Shown here piece after piece: positions 1 through 5,419 of a DNA stretch of 42,910 bases. The stretch spans positions 1 to 42,910 of the forward strand of contig DXBV01000030.1 in assembly GCA_019116345.1 (NCBI GenBank), given 5' to 3'. Source of the DNA: Candidatus Allofournierella merdipullorum. GTDB lineage: Bacteria; Bacillota; Clostridia; Oscillospirales; Ruminococcaceae. The notes under the pieces were generated by a model. It ran no database searches. It was given only the letters and a program-made list of their open reading frames with translations, and was not told the origin of the DNA. Each line of letters begins with the position of its first letter. Positions within the stretch are counted from its first letter, which is position 1. A program made the position numbers and the translations under genes.

Positions 1-61
1 CCGCCTCCGCCTGCCGCAGCGCCGCCAGCTGGGCGGCGCTGTCAGTCCTCCTGCGGCCCAT
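1..61 (-). CDS. 5' end of a phage-type gene (partial, runs off the left edge)
   Basis: An ATG at 61 opens a frame of 20 codons that stays open to the window edge. It overlaps the end of the preceding gene by 20 bases, and CTGGAG lies about seven bases upstream as a possible ribosome site. The visible N-terminus is basic (Met-Gly-Arg-Arg-Arg) and then Ala/Gln/Leu-rich. Its place after a terminase-small-like gene makes a large terminase the natural guess, but no motif is visible, so this is positional inference only. Confidence 0.4.
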   Translation of the reverse strand, partial: MGRRRTDSAAQLAALRQAEA

Positions 62-419
62 CGGTCTGCTCCAGCCGGCGCATCAGCTTGCGCAGCAGCG
101 CCCGGTCCCCCTCGGTCAGGCCCGCCGCGCCCGGCCCGTCGGCTTCCGGCTTGTCCCCCGCGCAATCCCGCACAAAGGTGGCCGCCCGAGTGTCGCCGTT
201 CATCGCCTTCTGCAGCTGCACCAGCATCATCAGCTGATACAGGTCCGGCTGGCTCCCCTGTTCTTTTTCCAGCCCGTCGGCCACCGCCTGCAGCACCCCA
301 AAATCCGCTGCGTCGGCGGGCAGGGTGCGGGCCAGCAGCGCCCGGCAGATGGTGCGGGCGGTGTGCTCCTCCCCTTTTTTGCTCCGGCGCTTCACCGTCC
401 GCTTTTTGGTCTCTTCCAT
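42..419 (-). CDS. Phage terminase small subunit-like protein
   Basis: The protein has 125 aa. It starts at the ATG preceded by GGAGGAGAGGG; longer upstream frames lack such a site. The N-terminus is very basic (KKRTVKRRSKKG), then come helical stretches with the phrase MNGDTRAATFVRDCAGDKP near residues 80-100. A stretch of the type 'x-GD-x-x-A-x-x-F-I/V-RD-x-x-GDKP' is typical of small-terminase-like proteins of Firmicutes phages. It would recognise phage DNA for packaging. It overlaps the small Cys-rich gene upstream by 28 bases and the next gene downstream by 20, as in tightly packed phage operons. A generic DNA-binding phage protein is the alternative. Confidence 0.55.
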   Translation of the reverse strand: MEETKKRTVKRRSKKGEEHTARTICRALLARTLPADAADFGVLQAVADGLEKEQGSQPDLYQLMMLVQLQKAMNGDTRAATFVRDCAGDKPEADGPGAAGLTEGDRALLRKLMRRLEQTDGPQED

Positions 420-577
420 TCCCTCTCCTCCTTTTGCCTGAAACAGCTGGGCAGCACACAGCTCTCCCCCGCCCGCCGCCAGCGGCAGCCCCGGCAGGGG
501 TCCGCGGCCGGCGTCTGCCCGGGTGCGGCGCGGCGGAAAAACGCCAGCACCGCCCGGATCAATCTTCCAACTCCCAC
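392..577 (-). CDS. Small Cys-rich phage-type protein
   Basis: The 61-aa frame overlaps both neighbours. Four cysteines (C28, C31, C40, C45; pattern DPCRGC...GESCVLPSC) look like a small metal-binding knuckle, and the C-terminus is basic. I chose GTG at 577 because GGGAGGAG precedes it by about eight bases; a TTG at 562 that overlaps the previous stop codon is a possible alternative. Small proteins with this Cys pattern occur in early regions of Firmicutes phages. The function is unknown. Support is the overlapping operon layout plus the Cys pattern, so confidence is moderate. Confidence 0.5.
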   Translation of the reverse strand: MGVGRLIRAVLAFFRRAAPGQTPAADPCRGCRWRRAGESCVLPSCFRQKEEREWKRPKSGR

Positions 578-813
578 ACTTGCGGCTCCTCCCACACCTC
601 ATACGCCAGAACTTCCTCCCCGGGCCGGGGCACAAAGCATTTCTCGCAGCCGAGGCACTCCCCTCGCCGCCAGCCCCGCTGTTCCCAGAACACCCGGTCA
701 AAACTCCCCAGCGTGCGCCCGCACGCCGGGCAGACGCCCCAGGGCGGCCCCTCCGGGCTTGCAATCCTTTTTATGGGACTGCTGTTCTGGTATGATGCAT
801 GTGACAGAGCCAT
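559..813 (-). CDS. Small zinc-ribbon-like phage protein, first gene of the leftward operon
   Basis: The 84-aa protein has a strong ribosome site (GGAAAGGAGGGAGG) next to its ATG. Cysteines at 28, 31, 53, 56 and 59 (CPACG ... CLGCEKC) suggest a zinc ribbon, followed by an acidic, Trp-rich tail (residues 66-84). It is the first gene after the operator region facing the repressor at 1011, so it should be under that repressor's control. The sequence pattern resembles short zinc-binding phage proteins of unknown role. Function is not assignable. Confidence 0.6.
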   Translation of the reverse strand: MALSHASYQNSSPIKRIASPEGPPWGVCPACGRTLGSFDRVFWEQRGWRRGECLGCEKCFVPRPGEEVLAYEVWEEPQVWELED

Positions 814-833
814 CCTCCCTCCTTTCCTTTTAA

Positions 834-972
834 TTGACTTTGGTTAGCATTTGCGGTAATATAAAACTGTTCTATGGTTTATATCCGCCGATTTACTAAC
901 TTTGGTTAGGCTTCGCCCTTATATTATCTCGCTAAAGTTAGAATGTCAAGCATATTTTCTAACTAAATTTAG
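834..972. promoter_or_regulatory. Repressor operator cluster between divergent phage-like genes
   Basis: Four related sites fit a 14-base consensus CTAACTTTGGTTAG. Site 834-847 matches 12 of 14 bases, 896-909 is the exact palindrome (CTAAC-N4-GTTAG), 928-941 on the opposite strand is a half match, and 959-972 is a variant palindrome (CTAA-N6-TTAG). They lie between the CI-like repressor and the leftward operon, so they are its likely binding sites. Confidence 0.7.
921..950 (-). promoter_or_regulatory. Promoter of the leftward phage-like operon
   Basis: On the minus strand TTGACA (945-950) is followed after 16 to 18 bases by GATAAT/TAATAT (921-928). Operator half-site 928-941 sits inside the spacer, and the exact palindrome at 896-909 lies just downstream. 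Repressor bound there would block initiation. Confidence 0.65.
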
Positions 973-1010
973 ATTTCGGCAATTCGCACAAACAAAAGGG
1001 TGTGTTTTTT

Positions 1011-1346
1011 GTGTTTTATGACATCTACAAAACCTTGTGTGAACAGCGGGGCGTCAGCCTGAGCCGCGCCGCTGCCGACATCGGCCTGAGCAACGCCACG
1101 GTGACCAAATGGAAAAAGACAGGCGCCGCCCCCGGCGGCGACACGCTCACCAAAGTGGCCAATTACTTTGGTGTGAGCGTGGATCTGCTGCTGGGCGTGG
1201 AGCCGCCCGCGGCGGAGCAGATGGGGATGGACGACTTCACCTTTGCGCTGTACAAGGAGGCCCAGACCCTCTCCCAGGAGAACAAACAAAAGCTGTTGGA
1301 AATGGCCCGTTTTTTCCGTCAACAGCAGGAAAAGGAAAATCAGTGA
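1011..1346 (+). CDS. XRE-family (CI/ImmR-like) phage repressor
   Basis: The protein has 111 aa. Residues 5-61 form a classic XRE helix-turn-helix (GVSLSRAAADIGLSNATVTKWKKTG, split here as GVSLSRAAADIG and LSNATVTKWKK), ending with the usual NYFGVSVDLLLG. The rest is a helical tail rich in Gln/Lys that probably dimerises. GTG 1011 is preferred over GTG 1002 because AAAAGGG lies at 994-1000, ten bases before it. The gene overlaps an ImmA-type protease and faces a leftward phage-like operon across repeated palindromes, the arrangement of ImmR/ImmA regulation in ICEBs1-type elements. Confidence 0.85.
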   Translation: MFYDIYKTLCEQRGVSLSRAAADIGLSNATVTKWKKTGAAPGGDTLTKVANYFGVSVDLLLGVEPPAAEQMGMDDFTFALYKEAQTLSQENKQKLLEMARFFRQQQEKENQ

Positions 1347-1822
1347 CCGCAGCGTCACGGAGCGTGAAACAAACCATGGAACTTTCCGCACTCTACAACG
1401 ACGCCCAGGAGCTGGACGCGCGTATTTATCCTTACAACATCGGTTTTGCCGGTGCGGCCACCATCGAAGTGGGCGGCCGCTACGGCATTTTCGTGGATTT
1501 TGACCAGCTGGGTGACCTGCGGGAATTCAAAGCCGCCCTCGCCCACGAGCTGGGCCATTGCGCCACCGGCTGCACCCATCGGGTGAGCAGCCCTTACGAC
1601 CTTGTCTGCCGCCACGAGTACAAAGCAAACCGATGGGCCATCCAGCGGTATCTGCCCTTTGAAGCCCTTCAGCGGGCCATGAATGCAGGCTATACCGAGC
1701 CCTGGCAGCTGGCGGAATATTTTCAGCTGCCGGAGGACGCGGTGCGTCAGGCGCTCACCTATTATCTGCGGGTGCGGGGGCTTCGTTTCGCCCCCGCCGC
1801 CCCCTCGGAGGAAGACCAATGA
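1343..1822 (+). CDS. ImmA/IrrE-type zinc metalloprotease (anti-repressor)
   Basis: The protein has 159 aa. HELGH (H68, E69, H72) and a downstream HEYKANRWA with E92 as third ligand give the zinc site of the ImmA/IrrE family, which cleaves CI/ImmR-like repressors on induction. The start used is GTG 1343, which overlaps the repressor stop codon (GTGA) and has AAGGA six bases upstream. ATG 1376 would remove 11 residues and fits some homologues' N-termini, but it has a poor ribosome site. Coupling to the repressor gene supports the pairing. Its own stop overlaps the start of the PAP2 gene. Confidence 0.8.
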   Translation: MTAASRSVKQTMELSALYNDAQELDARIYPYNIGFAGAATIEVGGRYGIFVDFDQLGDLREFKAALAHELGHCATGCTHRVSSPYDLVCRHEYKANRWAIQRYLPFEALQRAMNAGYTEPWQLAEYFQLPEDAVRQALTYYLRVRGLRFAPAAPSEEDQ

Positions 1823-2463
1823 ATCAAATAAAAACCGGGCTGGCGGCTTTTGTGCGCCGCCGGCCCGAGACCTGGATCGCCGTAGGCTATTTTGCGTTCT
1901 ATCTGGCGTCCTTTTTTCTGCTGGAGCGCATCACAGAGCCCCGCTTCATCATCCACAGCGCCCTGGACGACCTCATTCCCTTCTGCGAGTGGGGCATCAT
2001 CCCCTATGCCAGCTGGTACCTGCTGCTGGTGGGCGGGCCGGTGTTCTTCCTTTTGAAGGACAAAGGCGATTATCTGCGGCTGTGCTTCATCATGTTCGTG
2101 GGCATGACCATCTGCCTTGCCCTTTATGTGGTGCTGCCCACCGGTCTCGACCTGCGCCAGCCCATTCCCCGGGACAATCTTCTCTGCAAAGCGGTGGAGC
2201 TGCTGCGCAGCATCGACACCCCCACCAACGTCTGCCCCTCCATCCATGTGTCCAGCACGGTGGCAGTGGGCATCGTGACGGTGCGCAGCCGGCTGTTCGA
2301 CCGCCATGCCTGGTTCAAGATCCTGATGGTGATCGAGTGCCTGGCGGTGTGCTGGAGCACGCTGGCTTTGCAGCAGCACTCGGTGTGGGACGTGGCCGCC
2401 GGCGCAGCGCTGAGCTTTGCCCTCATGCCCATCGCCTGGAAACTGTGGCCCCAGACAAAATAA
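1819..2463 (+). CDS. PAP2-family membrane phosphatase
   Basis: The protein has 214 aa with several hydrophobic segments (about 19-35, 61-80, 88-107, 144-156, 166-184, 190-206). The PAP2 motifs are present as CPSIH (P140, S141, H143) and QQHSVWD (H187, D191), which carry the phosphatase His and Asp residues. Substrates of the family are lipid phosphates such as phosphatidic acid or undecaprenyl pyrophosphate, or inositol phospholipids. ATG overlaps the stop of the ImmA-type gene (ATGA), with GGAGG seven bases upstream. The gene is therefore coupled to a phage-type regulator, an odd partner for a housekeeping-looking enzyme. Confidence 0.8.
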   Translation: MNQIKTGLAAFVRRRPETWIAVGYFAFYLASFFLLERITEPRFIIHSALDDLIPFCEWGIIPYASWYLLLVGGPVFFLLKDKGDYLRLCFIMFVGMTICLALYVVLPTGLDLRQPIPRDNLLCKAVELLRSIDTPTNVCPSIHVSSTVAVGIVTVRSRLFDRHAWFKILMVIECLAVCWSTLALQQHSVWDVAAGAALSFALMPIAWKLWPQTK

Positions 2464-2465
2464 CA

Positions 2466-2508
2466 AAAAACGCCCGCGCGTTCCTTTTGGGGAACACGCG
2501 GGCGTTTT
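2466..2508. terminator. Hairpin terminator between convergent genes
   Basis: Arms AACGCCCGCGCGTTCC and GGAACACGCGGGCGTT pair with one mismatch. TTTT follows on the plus strand and TTTTTTG on the minus strand, so it can serve both the PAP2 gene and guaB. Confidence 0.85.
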
Positions 2509-2544
2509 CGCAAAGAAAAAGGCCCCGGCCAAACGGCCGGGGCC
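2509..2544 (-). terminator. guaB terminator
   Basis: A perfect 10-bp stem (GGCCCCGGCC / GGCCGGGGCC, loop AAAC) lies 13 bases after the guaB stop. On the minus strand it is followed by TTTTTCTTT. Confidence 0.85.
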
Positions 2545-2557
2545 CTGTCTGTTTTTA

Positions 2558-4060
2558 TCAGGCGTTGGTGTTGTTCTTCAGCACAACGTCGTGGCTGCCG
2601 CCCTCCACGATGCTGGTGGAGGAAACAACGGTGAGCCGCGCCTTTTCCTGCAGCTCCTCAATGCTCAGAGCGCCGCAGTTGCACATGGTGCTGCGCACCT
2701 TGTAGAGGGTGCTGGTCACGCCGTCGGCCAGGCTGCCGGCGTAGGGGACGTAGCTGTCCACGCCCTCTTCGAAGCTCAGTTTGGTGGCGCCGCCCAGGTC
2801 GTAGCGCTGCCAGTTGCGGGCGCGGTTGGAACCCTCGCCCCAGTACTCCTTCATGTACTGGCCGTTGATGCGCACCTTGTTGGTGGGGCTTTCGTCAAAG
2901 CGGGCGAAGTAGCGGCCCAGCATCACGAAGTCAGCGCCCATGGCCAGCGCCAGAGTGATGTGATAGTCGTGCACGATGCCGCCGTCGGAGCAGATGGGCA
3001 CATAGATGCCGGTCTCCTTGTAGTACTCGTCCCGGGCCTTGGCCACCTCGATCACAGCGGTAGCCTGGCCGCGGCCGATGCCCTTGGTCTCACGGGTGAT
3101 GCAGATGGAACCGCCGCCGATGCCGATCTTTACAAAGTCCGCGCCGGCCTCCGCCAGGAAGCGGAACCCGTCCTTATCCACCACGTTGCCGGCGCCCACC
3201 TTCACCTTGTCGCCGTAGCGCTCACGGATCCAGGCGATGGTGCGGCTCTGCCACTCGGTGAAGCCCTCGGAAGAGTCGATGCACAGCACATCCACGCCGG
3301 CGTCCACCAGAGCGGGCACGCGCTCGGCGTAGTCACGGGTGTTGATGCCCGCGCCCACAACGTAGCTCTTGCCGGCGTCCAGCAGCTCGTTCACGTTCTC
3401 CTTGTGGCTGTCGTAGTCCTTGCGGAACACCATGTACTTCAGGCAGCCGTTCTCGTCCACCAGGGGCAGAGAGTTGATCTTGTTGTCCCAGATGATGTCG
3501 TTGGCTTCCTTCAGGGTGGTGGTGTCGGGGGCGATGACCAGCTTGTCCAGCGGGGTCATGAAGTCCGCCACCTTCTCGGTGAGGGCCATGCGGCTGATAC
3601 GGTAGTCGCGGCTGGCAACGATGCCAACCAGCTTGCCATGGGCGGTGCCGTCCTCGGTGACGGCCACGGTGGAGTGACCGGTCTTCTCCTTCAGCGCCAG
3701 CACATCCGCCAGGGTTGCGGTGGGCTTCAGGTTGGAATCGCTGGTGACAAAGCCCTTTTTGTAGCTCTTCACCTTGCGCACCATCTCCGCCTCGCTCTCG
3801 ATGCTCTGGGAGCCGTAGATGAAGGACACGCCGCCCTGTTTGGCCAGGGCGATGGCCAGATCCGGCCCGGAGACCGACTGCATGATGGCGCTGATCATGG
3901 GAATGTTCATGGTCAGGGGGCAATCCTCCTGGCCCTTGCGGAACTTCACCAGCGGGGTCTTAAGGCTCACCGCGTCGGGCACACACTCGGACGAGGAATA
4001 CCCGGGCACCAGAAGATATTCGCCAAAGGTACGGCTGGGCTGATCGAAATAGTAGGCCAT
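2558..4060 (-). CDS. guaB: IMP dehydrogenase, protist-like subtype
   Basis: The 500-aa enzyme oxidises IMP to XMP with NAD, the committed step of GMP synthesis. The catalytic loop reads [12 protein letters not shown] with C320. The mobile flap carries the Arg-Tyr dyad R419-Y420 (NWQRYDLGG), and D261 lies in IDSS. A Bateman/CBS segment covers about 105-225. The C-terminal region includes [12 protein letters not shown] and MCNCGAL. The wording differs from the usual bacterial GIGPGSICTTR and closely follows what I recall of the Tritrichomonas foetus enzyme, whose C319, R418 and Y419 fall one residue away. AAAGGAG lies seven bases before ATG. It is a single-gene transcript with a clear promoter and two terminators. 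Confidence 0.97.
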   Translation of the reverse strand: MAYYFDQPSRTFGEYLLVPGYSSSECVPDAVSLKTPLVKFRKGQEDCPLTMNIPMISAIMQSVSGPDLAIALAKQGGVSFIYGSQSIESEAEMVRKVKSYKKGFVTSDSNLKPTATLADVLALKEKTGHSTVAVTEDGTAHGKLVGIVASRDYRISRMALTEKVADFMTPLDKLVIAPDTTTLKEANDIIWDNKINSLPLVDENGCLKYMVFRKDYDSHKENVNELLDAGKSYVVGAGINTRDYAERVPALVDAGVDVLCIDSSEGFTEWQSRTIAWIRERYGDKVKVGAGNVVDKDGFRFLAEAGADFVKIGIGGGSICITRETKGIGRGQATAVIEVAKARDEYYKETGIYVPICSDGGIVHDYHITLALAMGADFVMLGRYFARFDESPTNKVRINGQYMKEYWGEGSNRARNWQRYDLGGATKLSFEEGVDSYVPYAGSLADGVTSTLYKVRSTMCNCGALSIEELQEKARLTVVSSTSIVEGGSHDVVLKNNTNA

Positions 4061-4114
4061 AACGCATCTCCTTTTATAACGTTCATTTCCCCTGTCGCGG
4101 GGTTAATTTTTAAA

Positions 4115-4143
4115 AGTGTACCACATTCGCGCACAAAATGCAA
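4115..4143 (-). promoter_or_regulatory. guaB promoter
   Basis: Minus-strand TTGCAT (4138-4143), 17 bases, TACACT (4115-4120). The leader then holds a short CCCC/GGGG hairpin (4089-4102) before the ribosome site. No purine riboswitch core was recognised. Confidence 0.7.
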
Positions 4144-4235
4144 AATGCGGCTGCCACAAACTTTGGGCCGCTCTTTGCCGCAATCTGGTCATAACGACAA
4201 AATCCCGCAGAGAAGTACGACTACCCGGCGTGAAT

Positions 4236-4275
4236 TGATAAACAAAACCCCCGCCGGAGGGACGGCGAGGGTTTT
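4236..4275 (-). terminator. Terminator of the candidate ncRNA
   Basis: AAAACCC (4244-4250) pairs with GGGTTTT (4269-4275) around an inner CCGCCG/CGGCG stem. On the minus strand TTTTGTTT follows. Confidence 0.8.
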
Positions 4276-4395
4276 GTCACAGGACTTTCGGAACGCTCGT
4301 TGCGCCCGTTTTTGAGAACCGGACCGCACGGCCCGGCAGGAGGAGAAAAACGGTGAACGCTCCGCAACACATGAAAAAGGCTGTTGCTTTCTTGC
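4238..4395 (-). ncRNA. Candidate structured non-coding RNA with its own promoter and terminator
   Basis: This sits in the roughly 440-base gap between guaB and the thioesterase gene. A consensus-grade minus-strand promoter predicts a start near 4395, and an intrinsic terminator ends transcription near 4238, giving about 158 nt. Inside, CGTTTTT/AAAAACG (4346-4352 with 4307-4313) and a CCGGACC/GGCCCGG stem with a GCAC loop (4319-4336) form a rod. GTTGCG/CGCAAC (4363-4368 with 4299-4304) can close it, leaving bulges that contain a repeated GAGCGTTC. No plausible protein is encoded. A 6S-type RNA is one possibility. It lacks recognisable SRP, tmRNA or RNase P cores. Confidence 0.55.
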
Positions 4396-4401
4396 AACTT
4401 C

Positions 4402-4430
4402 ATTGTAACTTTTTTGAAACCTTTTGTCAA
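4402..4430 (-). promoter_or_regulatory. Strong promoter of the candidate ncRNA
   Basis: Minus-strand TTGACA (4425-4430), exactly 17 bases, TACAAT (4402-4407). It lies 72 bases beyond the thioesterase stop codon and has no gene start downstream until guaB, more than 300 bases away. Confidence 0.8.
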
Positions 4431-4501
4431 CCCTTTCCTGTGAAAAAATTTCAAAATAATTACAATTTCAGTCTGTCGCCTTTCGCCTCCCCTTCGGGCG
4501 T

Positions 4502-5236
4502 TCACTCCACCGTCAGCACAGCCTCAAAGCAGGGGCGGCCGTCCGCCCGCTGGCCCGCAACGTACCAGCCGCCATCCTCGGTGCGCCCGCGCACAAGTTC
4601 CGCGCTCTGGCCCGCGGGCAGCTCGTTGTGGTAACTGATGACCATGCTTTTCACTTCGCCGTCCGTCAGCACATCCAGAGGCAGCGCATCGGCGGCCGCG
4701 TCGGCGTAGCGGGTATTGTTCATGTGGCCGTTGGTGTCGCACCGGCTGTAGGTGGCGGTCACCTTGCCGGAGGGCTCTGTTTCGGCGGGCTTCGGGATGG
4801 TCACATCCAGGGTGAAGGGCACCTCTTCCGCAAAGCGCCCGATCTCAAATGCCTCGGGCGGGCGGCGCAGGATGCGGCGGGTATCGGTGTCCACCAGTAC
4901 CCAGCGGCTGTCCAGCAGCGCCACCCGCTCGCCCTTCTCGTCCCGGGCCTCGGTCACGCGCTTGTACACCGCCCGTTTGCACTGCTCCGGCATGGTGACG
5001 AGGGTCAGTACCTCGCCGCCCCGGGGCGTCCGCTCCATCTTCAGCGCCAGCTTTGCCAGCAGGAACACCGCATGATTCTGGCGGTAAAACTCATCGTTCA
5101 TTCCAATGGACTCGCACTGATCGGTGGAGATCTGCTGGGCCATGCGCAAAAACGCCCCCGGTGTGAGCCGGTGATTCATGTCACAATCGCAGTCCATCAC
5201 CCGGAACTGCTCGGTGTAAAATTCGATCTCCGCCAT
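4502..5236 (-). CDS. Acyl-ACP thioesterase (FatA/FatB-like double hotdog)
   Basis: The 244-aa protein hydrolyses acyl-ACP to release fatty acids. It shows the two-hotdog layout of bacterial acyl-ACP thioesterases: an N-terminal half starting with FRVMDCDCDMNHRLTPGAFLR split around residues 11-31, and a C-terminal half with YSRCDTNGHMNNTRYAD. There D167, N169 and H171 match the catalytic D-x-N-x-H motif of the plant and bacterial family. Length fits the family. It is a lone gene, transcribed divergently from the BlaR1-like operon. No terminator of its own was seen before the ncRNA promoter. Confidence 0.9.
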   Translation of the reverse strand: MAEIEFYTEQFRVMDCDCDMNHRLTPGAFLRMAQQISTDQCESIGMNDEFYRQNHAVFLLAKLALKMERTPRGGEVLTLVTMPEQCKRAVYKRVTEARDEKGERVALLDSRWVLVDTDTRRILRRPPEAFEIGRFAEEVPFTLDVTIPKPAETEPSGKVTATYSRCDTNGHMNNTRYADAAADALPLDVLTDGEVKSMVISYHNELPAGQSAELVRGRTEDGGWYVAGQRADGRPCFEAVLTVE

Positions 5237-5264
5237 GGAGCCAACGCCTCTCTTTCAAGTCAAA

Positions 5265-5317
5265 GCCGCCCGGGCCAGAGCCGGGCGGCGGAACACAGTG
5301 CTTTGAATGTTATTATA
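5265..5317 (-). promoter_or_regulatory. Promoter -10 and leader hairpin of the thioesterase gene
   Basis: A minus-strand TATAAT lies at 5312-5317; its -35 is weak. The transcript would carry a perfect 9-bp GCCGCCCGG/CCGGGCGGC hairpin (5265-5289) without a T-run, so it is a leader structure and not a terminator. Confidence 0.5.
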
Positions 5318-5346
5318 TCATACTTTTGGAAAAGGCACAAACGGGG

Positions 5347-5375
5347 TTGACAGTTTCCTTTTACAGATGTAGAAT
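5347..5375 (+). promoter_or_regulatory. Promoter of the BlaR1/BlaI-like operon
   Basis: TTGACA (5347-5352), exactly 17 bases, TAGAAT (5370-5375). A TACA-GA-TGTA palindrome overlaps the -10 element. Confidence 0.85.
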
Positions 5376-5399
5376 GTAATCAGTCCTACTACACTTGTC
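5362..5399. promoter_or_regulatory. Two BlaI/MecI-type operators
   Basis: TACAGATGTA (5362-5371) is a perfect TACA-N2-TGTA palindrome. TACACTTGTC (5390-5399) is a nine-of-ten match to such a palindrome. Their centres are 28 bases apart, over and just after the -10. TACA/TGTA dyads are the known recognition elements of BlaI and MecI, so the BlaI homologue at 8476 probably represses its own operon here. Confidence 0.75.
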
Positions 5400-5419
5400 A
5401 AACGTCTGGAGGTGTTCCC

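Noticed and set aside
2417-4315. A 632-codon plus-strand frame across guaB
   Set aside because: It is antisense to a complete IMP dehydrogenase with all catalytic residues, and it has no ribosome site or recognisable domain.
4221-4505. A 94-codon minus-strand frame in the guaB-thioesterase gap
   Set aside because: It starts inside the thioesterase end, crosses a strong promoter and ends past a terminator. The region fits a structured RNA better.
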